The notes: generated from the sequence alone by a model not told the origin. A DNA stretch of 64,000 nucleotides from Nostoc cf. commune SO-36 (GCF_023734775.1 NZ_AP025732.1:6508501-6572500), one strand, 5' to 3'. Shown: positions 19,196 to 29,202, numbered from the stretch's first letter. Translations and numbers: made by a program.

Positions 19196-21415
19196 ATGAC
19201 CTCAACCACAACTTACACTTACGATATCGATGGCAAAGTGATATCTGAGAGGACAGACAACAACGGTGATAGGATAATAGACTCAGTTATTACCTACCGC
19301 TATGATCAGACATCCATAAATTATGACAACAACGGCGACGGCATACCTGATTATGTCTCGACCTATACTTATGATGCCAAGGGCAACAAGACATCTGAAA
19401 CCCATTACAACTACAGCAACGGCAAAATTGATTATGTCTACAGCTATAGTTATGATGCCAAGGGCAACCTGACATCCGAGAGTCGTGACGTCAAAGACGA
19501 CGACGCCGGCTTACCGAGTTATGTCTACAGCTATAGTTATGATGCCAAGGGCAACCTGACATTCGAGAGCCGTGACGACAACGGCGACGGCAAAGTTGAT
19601 TATGTCTCCACCTATACTTATGATGCCAAGGGCAACAAGACATCAGTGAGCTCTGACAGCAACGGTGACGGCAAAGTTGATTCTGTCTATAGCTATACTT
19701 ATGATGCCAAGGGCAACCTGACATCCGATAGCCCTGACAGCAACGGCGACGGCAAAGTTGATTATGTCTATAGCTATACTTATGATGCCAAGGGCAACCT
19801 GACATCAGTGAGCTATGACGAAAAGGCCGACGGTAAAGTTGATTCTGTCAAAACCTCTACTTATGATGCTAAGGGCAACCTGACATCCGATAGCCGTGAC
19901 TACAACGGCGACGGCATACCGGATTATGTCTACAGCTATACTTATGATGCCAAGGGCAACAGGACATCTGAAACCCGTTACAACAACAGCGACGGCAGAC
20001 TGGATTATGTCTCCACCTTTACTTATGATGTCAAGGGCAACCGGACATCCGATAGCCGTGACGAGAACGGAGACGGCATACTGGATTATGTCGAAACCTA
20101 TACTTATGATGACAATGGCAACAGGACATCCATAAGTTATGACGACAAGGCCGACGGCAAAGTTGATAGAGTCGAAACCTCTACTTATGATGCCAAGGGC
20201 AACCAGACATCCCGGAGCCGTGACGACAACGGAGACGGCAAAGTTGATTATGTCGAAACCTATACTTATGATGCCAATGGCAAGTTTGCATCCTTGAGGG
20301 CAGACTCCCAAGGAGACGGCAAAGTTGATTATGTCGAAATCTCTACTTATGATGCCAAGGACAACCTGACACACTTTAGCCGTGACTACCAAGCAGACGG
20401 CATACTGGATTATGTCTACACCTCTACTTTTGATGCCAAGGGCAACAGGACATCCTTGAGGATAGACTACAACGGCGACGGCAAACTTGATGAAGTCCAA
20501 ACCTCTACTTCTGAACGCGCATCCGCCAGCTATGACTTCAACAATGATGGTGTAATTGATGCAGTTGGCATCTACAGCTACGATTTTAACGGCAAGCTGA
20601 CATCACAAAAAATTGACAATAATGATGATGGCATCTTTGATGAAGTCACCGCTTATAGTTACGACGCTAACGGCAAACAGACTGCACAGGTAGCTGACAA
20701 AAATAATGATGGCATCCCTGATGAGATTACCACTTTCAACTACGATCGCAATGGCAAACTAATTTCCGCAGATATTGACAACAACAGTGATGGCATTACT
20801 GATGCAGTTGCCACTTATCTGTATGATACCAATGGTCAATTAACTAGCAAAACCACCAAAGACGGAAATGTGCCAAACATTACCTTAAACGGAGGTAACG
20901 GTGCAGATGAACTCAGTGGTAAAGCTGGTAACGATCAAATTTCCGGCAACAACGGCAACGATAAACTTCTTGGATTAGCCGGAAATGACAAACTAGTTGG
21001 TGGTAATGGTAATGACATCCTCAATGGTGGCGCTGGGCGTGATATTCTCACAGGCGGTTCTGGCGCTGATAAATTTGTGTTTAACAGTCTGAGTGATTCG
21101 CTGCTATCTAGCTTTGATAAAATAACTGACTTGAATATTTCTCAAGATAAAATTGATGGACTGTATGCAGTTAGCGCTGCTAATTTAGTTCAACTTGGCA
21201 CTGTTGCGAGTCTAAATCTTTTCGATGTACAACAGATATTGACTGCAACTGCTTTTGTCGCTAAAGGTGCGGCAACTTTTACCCTTGGTACAGGTAATAA
21301 GGGGCAGACTTTTCTGGCACTCAACGATAATACTAATGGATTCTCTGCCCTTACGGATGCTGTGATTGAGATTAGTGGCTATAAAGGCAGCTTGAATAAT
21401 TTAGCAGTTGTCTAA
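19196..21415 (+). CDS. Tandem-repeat protein with EF-hand-like loops and C-terminal RTX domain
   Basis: The protein has 739 residues. From the N-terminus to about residue 555 it consists of some 20 repeats of 27 residues (81 bases). The consensus is YTYDAKGNLTSDSRDYNGDG followed by KVDYVYS. Each repeat pairs a YD/RHS-like YDAKGN motif with a DxNxDGxxD loop like an EF-hand or thrombospondin type 3 calcium loop. Residues 560-620 are classical RTX nonapeptides (GGNGNDILNGGAG). The final 115 residues have the DKFVFNSLSDSL and DKITDLNISQDKIDG pattern of a type I secretion C-terminal domain. No signal peptide is present. A secreted, calcium-rigidified rod is the natural inference; ligand and function are unknown. 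Confidence 0.85.
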   Translation: MTSTTTYTYDIDGKVISERTDNNGDRIIDSVITYRYDQTSINYDNNGDGIPDYVSTYTYDAKGNKTSETHYNYSNGKIDYVYSYSYDAKGNLTSESRDVKDDDAGLPSYVYSYSYDAKGNLTFESRDDNGDGKVDYVSTYTYDAKGNKTSVSSDSNGDGKVDSVYSYTYDAKGNLTSDSPDSNGDGKVDYVYSYTYDAKGNLTSVSYDEKADGKVDSVKTSTYDAKGNLTSDSRDYNGDGIPDYVYSYTYDAKGNRTSETRYNNSDGRLDYVSTFTYDVKGNRTSDSRDENGDGILDYVETYTYDDNGNRTSISYDDKADGKVDRVETSTYDAKGNQTSRSRDDNGDGKVDYVETYTYDANGKFASLRADSQGDGKVDYVEISTYDAKDNLTHFSRDYQADGILDYVYTSTFDAKGNRTSLRIDYNGDGKLDEVQTSTSERASASYDFNNDGVIDAVGIYSYDFNGKLTSQKIDNNDDGIFDEVTAYSYDANGKQTAQVADKNNDGIPDEITTFNYDRNGKLISADIDNNSDGITDAVATYLYDTNGQLTSKTTKDGNVPNITLNGGNGADELSGKAGNDQISGNNGNDKLLGLAGNDKLVGGNGNDILNGGAGRDILTGGSGADKFVFNSLSDSLLSSFDKITDLNISQDKIDGLYAVSAANLVQLGTVASLNLFDVQQILTATAFVAKGAATFTLGTGNKGQTFLALNDNTNGFSALTDAVIEISGYKGSLNNLAVV

Positions 21416-21581
21416 CTTCATGCTGACCAAAACTAGAGCGTTGGTTCGTACCTTTGTCCAAATTTGAATTTATATTAACGGACATCATAAGCTGTTGTGC
21501 ATTTAAATTGCATAATTAGGGCGGGCACTGTAGGAATCATAACTAATTATCCGAACTTGATATTAGATCTTTTTCAGCTTA

Positions 21582-22580
21582 TTACGTCTTGATAGGTAAA
21601 CGAGAAATTGTCCATAAAATGAGCAGGAAGATTAAGTAAATTACGCCAACTAGCCCAAACTCAATCAGAGGAATATAGGTTACTTCGTAAATTCTCCCCA
21701 AGCCGCGTTCTGTCAGTCCATAAACGGCCAGTACACTCACCAAAAAGGCTCCGTAGATAGTACGTTTAGTCAAAATACCCACAGGTAAACCGTGGAGTTG
21801 AGTAAGCACTAGAATGCCAAGAAAACCAAAGAGAAATGTTGGCCACTTGCTTTGTCCTAACATCAAAGATACAACTACACTATGTAAAACCACTGTAATT
21901 TCCAAAGTGAATGTCCACCAATGGTTTACATGGCTGCGGTTAAATATTAACGACGATTGGAGCAGAAGCAAGAACATATAGAGAAAACCAATTAAGTGCC
22001 CCGGAGTCGCTTCCATTGGATGATACCAAAAGGTGTAGATAGCAGCGAAGGAGAAAAAGTAGCCGTGGTACAGCTTGATAATTTGCAAAAACTGTTGATG
22101 GAATGGAACAGAATTGCCAAAAAACAAGCCGCGTCGAGGTGTTTCTAAAATCAGTACGAATACCAGTAAAAGGACAACCGCACCTTGAGAAGCCCAAATT
22201 GAAGTATCTTGAGCTAGAGCATCGTACCAAATATAGGTCTGGAGAAAGTGTAAAGCGATGAATGTAGCATTAATGGCAAGCATGAGGTAATTAATTGGGT
22301 GCAACGCTGATTTATATTTCAACTGCGATGCCTGCGGCGGGCGTAGCCATCGCTGCGCCCACAAAATACACCCCCAGATACTAAACTGATGCCCAAGGTA
22401 CATACCCCAAGCCGTCGCTCGACTCCAAAAGGTCGGGTTGGGAAGCTTCCAGTAGTACCAATTTAATCCTTGATCAGGAAGTTTAATTATGCTTGCAGGA
22501 ATGCTGCCACCAATCCAAATTGCGTAGGTGAGGAGGATGCTTATAAATATGCCTAAAAATAATACTCGGCGACCTGTCAT
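21582..22580 (-). CDS. Multi-pass membrane protein of unknown function
   Basis: The 332-residue protein has about nine hydrophobic segments. The first is at residues 5-28, after MTGRR; the last ends in LIFLLILWTISRL. It is rich in Trp, Tyr and His (for example YIWYDALAQ, TFWYHPMEA, HVNHWWTF), as in some quinone- or heme-related membrane proteins, but I do not recognise the family. The stretch coding AQRWLRPPQASQLK is a Nostoc short repeat (GCGATGCCTGCGGCGGGCGT, at about 22325) carried in frame in the loop after the third helix. The gene is monocistronic. The start ATG at 22580 is the first in frame. Confidence 0.65.
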   Translation of the reverse strand: MTGRRVLFLGIFISILLTYAIWIGGSIPASIIKLPDQGLNWYYWKLPNPTFWSRATAWGMYLGHQFSIWGCILWAQRWLRPPQASQLKYKSALHPINYLMLAINATFIALHFLQTYIWYDALAQDTSIWASQGAVVLLLVFVLILETPRRGLFFGNSVPFHQQFLQIIKLYHGYFFSFAAIYTFWYHPMEATPGHLIGFLYMFLLLLQSSLIFNRSHVNHWWTFTLEITVVLHSVVVSLMLGQSKWPTFLFGFLGILVLTQLHGLPVGILTKRTIYGAFLVSVLAVYGLTERGLGRIYEVTYIPLIEFGLVGVIYLIFLLILWTISRLPIKT

Positions 22581-22682
22581 AATTCGTAATTCCTAATTAA
22601 AAGACAATACTATTCAGAAGTTGTTTAAAAAGTGTTTCGCTGTGACTTTAGGCACTTTTAGATACCCCCTAGTTTTTTAAGG

Positions 22683-22843
22683 GGGCAGGGTGGTTTCATA
22701 CGAAAAAAGAAAAATACATAAGTATTGATTTCTCGTTTTGTGGCATGGCTTTTTCCCTCACTTCCATTCCTCTCCCCCACGGGGGGAGAGGCTTTGAAAC
22801 CCAGTTTTAGTTTTTTTCTCTGGTTGTATGAAACCACCCTGCC
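22683..22843. repeat. Inverted repeat pair, possible miniature element
   Basis: GGGCAGGGTGGTTTCATAC at about 22683 and its reverse complement GTATGAAACCACCCTGCCC at 22825 are 19 bases each and nearly perfect. They are separated by about 120 non-coding bases. TTTTTTAAGGGGG-like sequence lies outside both arms. A transposon-end role is possible. Confidence 0.5.
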
Positions 22844-23031
22844 CTAGCTTTTTAAGGGGGGAACCAGAATCAAAGTCCCCCTTTTTTAAGGGGAGCCACT
22901 GCGTTGGGCGGCTCTGCCGACTTGTTCGCGCAGCGTCTCCGACAGGAGAAGCACGTGGCGTGGATTTAGGGGGATCTAAAATTTTTGATACCGTCAAGAG
23001 GACTTTTCAAACATTCTCTAAGTCCTAGATT
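22844..23031. repeat. Nostoc repeat cluster downstream of the MFS gene
   Basis: CTTTTTTAAGGGGAGCC and the STRR-like GCGCAGCGTCTCCGACAGGA lie between the inverted repeat and the MFS gene. No coding signal is seen. Confidence 0.4.
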
Positions 23032-24252
23032 TCAGGCAACACGTTCTGTCTTTGCTTCAGATGCAGTTTTAGTCACTCGCAAACTAAGAGTCAAAGCTAT
23101 CAGCATTACTAAAAATCCACTCAGAAAAGGAGCAGAACTGCCAAATTTCATAAAACTAGCCCCTGCCCACGTTGGCCCACCGATGCGTGCCAACGCAGAG
23201 CAAGAACTGGCAATTCCTAATATTTGCCCTTGCTCTTCTGGGGCTGTCATCTGGGAAATCAGGCTGTTCAATATGGGTTGGCTGACACTAATTCCAAACG
23301 CCACAAGTGTAGTTGCGACCAACAATAAAATTAAGCTTTGTGAGAATCCAATTAGTAGTAATCCCAAACCTAACCCTAATATCCCCAAAGTCAGTAACTT
23401 GATTTCACCCAATTCTTTCTTGAGGAATCCGATCAGTCCTCCTTGAATGATTGTGCTGACAATCCCCATGAAGGCAAAAAGATAACTAGTTTGTTGAGGG
23501 CCCCAGTTTAATTGCTGCTTAGACCATAAAGCCAATGTAGAGTCCATAGCCGCAACAGCAAAGGTTACTAAAAAGTAGATGCCAACAAGCACACAAAACT
23601 GTGGACGCTGTGATAGTTGTAGCAAGTTCAGCCGTCGCTGACGGTGGCGATGAACTTGTATTTTGGCTTTAGTCTCAGAATTTAGAGATTCTGGAAGTAG
23701 CACCAAAGCACAAAGCAATGCCAATAAAGATAATCCGGCGGCGAACAACGACGGTAGATGAAAGTTAGCGTTGTCTGGATCTGACCCGATCAGAAGACCG
23801 CCAATTGCTGGGCCAAGAATGAAACCAAGACCAAAGGCTGCTCCTATCATGCCCATACCACGGGCTCGATTAATTGGCGTGGTAATATCTGCTATGTACG
23901 CCTGAGCAGTAGAAATATTCCCTGCCATAATACCCGCAAGACTACGAGCAATAAATAAAATCCATAATGAGTTGGCAAAGCCTAAGCCTGCGTATGCAAT
24001 TACAGAACCGAATAAAGTGAGTAACAAAATTGGACGGCGACCGTAGCGATCGCTAAAGCTGCCCCATAATGGTGCAAATAAGAACTGCATTAAAGAATAA
24101 ACAGCTACAAGTAGAGTCGCTTCATTAGGTTTTGCACCGAATTGTTCAGCATATAAAGGCAATATCGGCAAGATAATTCCGAAGCCGAGCAAGTCTATAA
24201 ATACAGTCAAAAATAAGACGAATATAGCCCTGCTATTATTTTTACTCTCCAT
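23032..24252 (-). CDS. MFS transporter, TetA-like multidrug efflux type
   Basis: The protein has about 406 residues from the ATG at 24252 (MESKNNSRAIFVLF), with 12 predicted membrane helices. The family motif A between helices 2 and 3 appears as GSFSDRYGRRPILLL, and the first helix reads LTVFIDLLGFGIILPILPLY, typical of the TetA/DHA1 drug:H+ antiporters. The middle loop (ETKAKIQVHRHRQRRLNL) separates two six-helix halves. Further in-frame ATGs exist up to 24366, but the extension is AT-rich and unlike the family. Substrate cannot be told. It is transcribed alone, with a possible short ORF upstream. Confidence 0.85.
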   Translation of the reverse strand: MESKNNSRAIFVLFLTVFIDLLGFGIILPILPLYAEQFGAKPNEATLLVAVYSLMQFLFAPLWGSFSDRYGRRPILLLTLFGSVIAYAGLGFANSLWILFIARSLAGIMAGNISTAQAYIADITTPINRARGMGMIGAAFGLGFILGPAIGGLLIGSDPDNANFHLPSLFAAGLSLLALLCALVLLPESLNSETKAKIQVHRHRQRRLNLLQLSQRPQFCVLVGIYFLVTFAVAAMDSTLALWSKQQLNWGPQQTSYLFAFMGIVSTIIQGGLIGFLKKELGEIKLLTLGILGLGLGLLLIGFSQSLILLLVATTLVAFGISVSQPILNSLISQMTAPEEQGQILGIASSCSALARIGGPTWAGASFMKFGSSAPFLSGFLVMLIALTLSLRVTKTASEAKTERVA

Positions 24253-24353
24253 AAATACAATTTCCATTAATAAAAAATATGTGTACCTTCGATTGATTTT
24301 TATGGGCTTCGGGAAATGGTTAATCATCAAAACCCATTGAATGCAACCACTAA

Positions 24354-24536
24354 TTAGTACGAGCAAAGCGTTTGAATTTCAATGTGGTTGAGCATAATAG
24401 CATGGAACAAACCCATGATAAAAATTAAGCCAGTAATACTACTAATTAAAGAAACCATCATTTCGTGCTTTCGTATAGCTTTTTGTATTTTAGTGTCTAT
24501 GATTACTTCAAATTCTTTGTATAACATTGACTTCAA
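24354..24536 (-). CDS. Possible small membrane protein
   Basis: This is an open frame of 60 codons with a charged N-terminal half and one hydrophobic stretch (LISSITGLIFIMGLFHAIML). It lies about 100 bases upstream of the MFS start. I do not recognise it. It could be a real small protein or chance; there is no strong ribosome-binding site. Confidence 0.25.
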   Translation of the reverse strand: MKSMLYKEFEVIIDTKIQKAIRKHEMMVSLISSITGLIFIMGLFHAIMLNHIEIQTLCSY

Positions 24537-24725
24537 TTTGACTAAGGACTAGGATTATGTGGAATTTACGTACTTGCATAAGTTTGAGTATGTCCGAAAA
24601 CCCCAGGGCAAACGCACATAATTTTTTAAACCTTTGCTATTAAAGATTTCTTCTACTTTATATACATTTGCCCTGCCGAAACCTCTAACTTATTAAATGA
24701 AAAATCTTTCGGCGCAGGGAAAGTG

Positions 24726-25520
24726 TCAAGTGCGTTGGCGTAATTTTAAAACAGCACCGGAAATACCAAAAGCTAATATCGCCAAGGTATAACTTGGTTC
24801 TGGAACTGCAAAAATGCTTACCTGATTAATGGCCAAGCCGAATTGCTCATTAGAACTACTAAAAACGAGTCGCGAGATGTTGGCAGTGTCACTACGAATC
24901 CCCAAAAATGCTGCTGAATTATCTAATGCTAAAGACGAAATATTTGGAATTGAGAAACTACCTAATAAGTTATCGGCATTATCAAAAGCGCTGATAAAAG
25001 TTTCAATTTTTAACTGACTAGTGTCTACAGCTATCTGAGTACCAGCGCCAAAAACAGGTTGGGCAAAATTAATGGTCAAAGGACTGCCGTTCCCCTTAGT
25101 ACCAGGATCAGGAGTACCAGGGGGGAGAGGGATAAAACCTGTTGGGTCTATACCTCCAAAGAGAATAAAATCTCCAAGTGCAAAGTTAGTCCGAATGCCA
25201 GGAGAAGGTAATGTTTGAAAGACAAAGGGCGGAGTAACGCGAGGGTTATTACTTGGAGCTATATTTACATCTAAACTTAAACCATCTTGGGATGTGATGG
25301 AAAAAGAGTTAGGTAAAAAAACAGAAAAGTCAGGAGCCAGTGGATTAAATACTTTACCTAAACTTCCCCAATTAACTTCATCATTCCCTCCCAAAGCAGC
25401 GCGTTCAGTTACTAAAAACGTAGCCGCTTTTACTGGTAATGGAAGAACCGTGATTATAGCTGTAATTGCTGGTAGATATTTTACAGATGACTTAAACAAT
25501 TTATTGATTTCAAATGCCAC
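24726..25520 (-). CDS. PEP-CTERM anchored exoprotein
   Basis: The 264-residue protein has an N-terminal signal peptide (hydrophobic run up to VKAATF). The body is beta-rich, with few Cys. The C-terminus reads VPEPSYTLAILAFGISGAVL followed by KLRQRT: a PEP motif, a transmembrane helix and a basic tail. This is the sorting signal processed by exosortase, after which the protein is exported to the surface or matrix. The body (for example NFAQPVFGAGTQIAVDTSQL) resembles cyanobacterial proteins of unknown function with a jelly-roll-like fold. No exosortase gene is nearby. Confidence 0.8.
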   Translation of the reverse strand: MAFEINKLFKSSVKYLPAITAIITVLPLPVKAATFLVTERAALGGNDEVNWGSLGKVFNPLAPDFSVFLPNSFSITSQDGLSLDVNIAPSNNPRVTPPFVFQTLPSPGIRTNFALGDFILFGGIDPTGFIPLPPGTPDPGTKGNGSPLTINFAQPVFGAGTQIAVDTSQLKIETFISAFDNADNLLGSFSIPNISSLALDNSAAFLGIRSDTANISRLVFSSSNEQFGLAINQVSIFAVPEPSYTLAILAFGISGAVLKLRQRT

Positions 25521-25872
25521 AAGAATTCCTCCTTAAATTATTGAAATAATATTCAGTATTTATCATTCAGTATTGTTTAATGCAATACTTCTACATATAG
25601 CTATTAATATGTATTGGAATACTTAGAATATTTTTATTTAGTATTTATGTTGTAAAAACTTGTCTATTACTAGCTAGCGATAATCGATTTAATTCAAAAT
25701 GCTACTGGTTTTAAACCGCTTTTACAACACAAAATTAGCCGGAATTGCTGACACAATTGCTTGTGTTTGTACCAAACCAGATTTGTTATTTTTAAACTAC
25801 GAGCTACTGCTTCCACAACAAACTGTATGTAAAAAGCTTTAATTTGTAATGGAGTTGTAACTCGTAGTTATT
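25521..25872. other. Spacer between the PEP-CTERM gene and RTX protein 4
   Basis: AT-rich and without a gene. CTACGAGCTACTGC near 25798 and AACTCGTAGTTATT near 25859 form a short inverted pair (ACTACGAG/CTCGTAGT) that could end RTX4 transcription. Nothing else is visible. Confidence 0.35.
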
Positions 25873-28542
25873 TTAGACTAACTGAATACTTACATTAGAT
25901 GATAAGTTTTCAAGGAAGGCGAATTGATTTCCTAAGAAAGACAAGTTACCACTAGAAGTGTCGTAGAAAAAGTCGCCACTGTTAGTAGTACCAAACCCTA
26001 CTTTAGAAACTTGGATTATGTCACTTTGACCAAAGTTGTAATCTTTGATGGTGTCAATACCTTCGCTAAAACTGTTGAAAATAAACTTATCTGCACCTAG
26101 TCCACCGATAAGAGTATCCTTACCTAGTCCACCGATGATGGAGTCATTACCGAAACCACCAGAGATAGTGTCATCACCATCTCTACCTTCTAATCGGTTA
26201 TCTTGACTATCGCCAGTAATATTGTCACTTGCATTTGTACCAATGAGATTATCGAAGTTAAGTACATTAAATGTTATTGTCTCCAGAACAGGAACGTTAA
26301 AGGCAGAAATAGTTTGTTCCTGTAAGTTAGCGATGACAGACACACCAGCAACAGATTGGGATGAATCTATAGTGTTATTAGCAACACTAGCATCAGCAAT
26401 AACTGTTTCTACTTTAAAGACTGTATCTGTGCCGAAGCCGCCAGATTTGGTGATTTTACCTACGCCTGACAGTGTAATGCTTTTGCCTAGCTTACCGTAG
26501 TCTGCGATATCAAAACCATCTCCACCATCAATGCTGTCGTTGCCTCGACTGCCCTTGAAGGTGTCATCGCCTGCACCACCAAACAAATTGTCATTGCCTT
26601 GTCCACCGTCTATCAGGTCATTGCCACCTCTACCATCGATTAGGTCATCACCAGCAAGACCAGTTAATTGATTATCTCGTCCGTCACCGTTAATACTGTC
26701 ATTGTTAATTGTGCCGATAACATTGGCAAAGTTGACTACATTAAATGTCAACATTCCCAAATCAGGAACATTCAGGGCAGAGATAGTTTGGGCTTCTAAA
26801 TCAGCAACGGCAACGACCCCAAGCAAAGATTGAGAAGCATCTATAGTATTGTTGGCGACACTGCTATCAGCAATTACCTTTTCTACTTTAAATACTGTGT
26901 CTGTTCCGAAACCACCAGCTTTAGTAATTGATCCTACACCTGATAGAGTTATTTTTCGACCTAAGCTGCTGTAGTCTGCGACATCAAAGCCATCTCCACC
27001 ATCAATGCTGTCGTTACCTCGACTTCCCCTAAATGTGTCATCGCCACCATTACCTATTAATTTATTACTTTGATTATCACCAATAATAGTGTCATCTTCA
27101 TTGGTGCCGATGACATTATCAAAGTTGACTACAGTAAATGGCAATGTTCCCAAAACAGGAACGTTATTGGCTGTCAAAGTTTGGCTTTGTAGGTTAATGG
27201 TGATCGATACACCAGCTAAAGATTCGGAAGCATCTATAGTGTTGTTAGCAACACTAGCATCGGCAATAACTTTTTCTACTTTTAAGAGTTGGTCTTGCCC
27301 CAATCCACCAGCTTTTGTAACTGTCCCTACTTCAGAGAGAACGATCGTTTTGCCTAGTTTGCTATAGTCTGCGGTATCTGTGCCAACTCCACCATCAATG
27401 TTGTCGTTACCTTGACCACCCTTAAAGGTGTCATTACCTGCACCACCGAACAATGCGTCACTACCAGCGCCACCATCAATCAGGTCATTGCCATCTCGAC
27501 CATCAATTAGGTCATCCCCATCCAGACCAGTTAATTGATTATTTTGGCCGTCACCTTTAACGGTGTCATCTTCATTGGTGCCGATGACATTATCAAAGTT
27601 GACTACGTTAAATGTTAATGTTCCCAAAACAGGAACATTGATGGCAGAGATGGTTTGGGCTTGCAAGTCAGCGATCGCTGCTACTCCAGACAAAGATTGA
27701 GACGCATCTATCGTATTGTTAGAAACTTTTGCATCAGCAATTACCGTTTCTACTTTCAATAGTTGGTCTTGCCCCAATCCATCGGCTTTGATAACTGTTC
27801 CTACGCCTAAGAGGGTAATGGTTTTACCTAGTTTGCTATAGTCTGCTGTATCCGTGCCATCTCCACCATCAATGCTGTCGTTGCCCTGGCCACCCTTAAA
27901 GGTGTCATCACCTGCACCACCGAACAATGCGTCACTACCAGCACCACCATCAATCAGGTCATTGCCACCTCGACCATCAATTAGGTCATCCCCATCCAGA
28001 CCAGATAATTGATTATTTTGTCCATCGCCCTTAATGCTGTCGTTGTTAATTGTGCCGATGACGTTATCGAAGTTGATTACATTAAATGTCAATGTCCCCA
28101 AATCAGGAACATTGAGGGCAGAAATAGTTTCGGCTTCTAGATCAGCAACTGTAAGCACTCCAGACAAAGATTGGGATGTATCTATAGTGTTGTTGGTAAC
28201 AGTAGCATCAGCAATAACTGTTTCTACTTTAAAGACTGTATCTGTGCCTAATTTACCTTTATCAATTATCCCTACACCTGATAGGGTAATGGTTTGACTT
28301 AGTTTGCTGTAGTCTGCTGTATCCGTGCCAACTCCACCATCAATGCTGTCGTTGCCCTGACTACCTTTGAAGGTATCATTGCCGCCATCGCCAGCTAACG
28401 TATCGTTGCCATCCCCACCATCAATGACATCATTTCCAAGACCGGCGGAGATATTGTCATTGCCGCCACGACCAGAAATCTGATCGTCATCACTAGTACC
28501 CAACAAAAAGTCATTGTTAGGAGTACCAACAATAATGGACAT
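25873..28542 (-). CDS. RTX calcium-binding protein 4 with five copies of a non-RTX module
   Basis: The protein has 889 residues from the ATG at 28542 (MSIIVGTPNNDFLLG). RTX nonapeptides (GGxGNDLIDGG) alternate with five copies of a module of about 90 residues. The module starts TADYSKLGKTITLSGVG and continues KVETVIADASVANNTIDASQ to FNVVNFDNVIGT. Copies begin near residues 80, 245, 405, 545 and 700. The tail (FIFNSFSEGIDTIKDYNFGQ to NVSIQLV) is a type I secretion-type C-terminus but differs from the tails of RTX1-3. It is intact, without a signal peptide. Extracellular calcium-binding structural protein is inferred. Confidence 0.85.
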   Translation of the reverse strand: MSIIVGTPNNDFLLGTSDDDQISGRGGNDNISAGLGNDVIDGGDGNDTLAGDGGNDTFKGSQGNDSIDGGVGTDTADYSKLSQTITLSGVGIIDKGKLGTDTVFKVETVIADATVTNNTIDTSQSLSGVLTVADLEAETISALNVPDLGTLTFNVINFDNVIGTINNDSIKGDGQNNQLSGLDGDDLIDGRGGNDLIDGGAGSDALFGGAGDDTFKGGQGNDSIDGGDGTDTADYSKLGKTITLLGVGTVIKADGLGQDQLLKVETVIADAKVSNNTIDASQSLSGVAAIADLQAQTISAINVPVLGTLTFNVVNFDNVIGTNEDDTVKGDGQNNQLTGLDGDDLIDGRDGNDLIDGGAGSDALFGGAGNDTFKGGQGNDNIDGGVGTDTADYSKLGKTIVLSEVGTVTKAGGLGQDQLLKVEKVIADASVANNTIDASESLAGVSITINLQSQTLTANNVPVLGTLPFTVVNFDNVIGTNEDDTIIGDNQSNKLIGNGGDDTFRGSRGNDSIDGGDGFDVADYSSLGRKITLSGVGSITKAGGFGTDTVFKVEKVIADSSVANNTIDASQSLLGVVAVADLEAQTISALNVPDLGMLTFNVVNFANVIGTINNDSINGDGRDNQLTGLAGDDLIDGRGGNDLIDGGQGNDNLFGGAGDDTFKGSRGNDSIDGGDGFDIADYGKLGKSITLSGVGKITKSGGFGTDTVFKVETVIADASVANNTIDSSQSVAGVSVIANLQEQTISAFNVPVLETITFNVLNFDNLIGTNASDNITGDSQDNRLEGRDGDDTISGGFGNDSIIGGLGKDTLIGGLGADKFIFNSFSEGIDTIKDYNFGQSDIIQVSKVGFGTTNSGDFFYDTSSGNLSFLGNQFAFLENLSSNVSIQLV

Positions 28543-28986
28543 AATATATACCTTTATAGTTTTGTGGATCAAATCTCTTTGATACTTGTAATACTCACAT
28601 ATTACATTGATATTAATTATAAATTTATCATGAAATATACTTAAACATGATTAACTCTATTTTATATATCTGGCGAAAGAAAAATAGTATTATTCCTTCT
28701 TGATATGAAACTGTTTAAGTTTCTTTAAGATTATCGAAAATCTAGGATCTTTATGAGATCAACATTGAAAAGCATTGAATAAGAAGGCAAAATTCAAAAT
28801 CCAGCAATTTTTGAGTCGGGGATTCACACCCGCGACTCATCGGATTTTAGGAAGTGTTGGTAGTAGTAGCGACTTAAAAAATCACCCTGTACAAACATTG
28901 CCGAAAGAATTCAGCAAAAATTAGAGTTACATAAATAATACAAGACCTAAGATAGAAAAAACACTTAAATTAGTAAGTGTTTAAAA
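28543..28986. other. Spacer upstream of RTX protein 4
   Basis: AT-rich, with the presumed RTX4 promoter. A hairpin at about 28812-28837 (GAGTCGGGG facing CCCGCGACTC) is a dispersed Nostoc-type repeat and not part of a tRNA: no acceptor stem or anticodon arm surrounds it. Confidence 0.4.
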
Positions 28987-29202
28987 TCAAGTTAATATCT
29001 GGCACAAATCTAGAATACTTACAATTTTATTGAGTGTAGCCCAAGAGTGAAGCACCCCACATCCAATTAAAGCGCTACCAAAGACTAGCCATGCAGCGTT
29101 AATGCGAAAGTGAATAGCTAAAATGGCATAGACAATAGCGATCGCCAATCCGAGAAAATCTACAAACGGGGCTTGTGGTAATGTTTCTCTAGCTTGTAGT
29201 AT
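28987..29202 (-). pseudogene. Relic of a chromate-transporter-like membrane protein C-terminus
   Basis: A minus-strand frame without a start codon encodes about 70 residues, including FVDFLGLAIAIVYAILAIHF and INAAWLVFGSALIG. This has the look of the last two helices of ChrA-family transporters (the xxVNPVWLILGGALLG pattern), and it ends with a stop at 28987. A stop codon stands directly before it and no upstream half is present, so it is a decayed fragment. The family assignment is tentative. Confidence 0.4.

Noticed and set aside
28812..28860. tRNA-like GGGGATTCACACCCGCGACTC
   Set aside because: It forms only a simple hairpin; no acceptor stem, D-arm or anticodon arm surrounds it.
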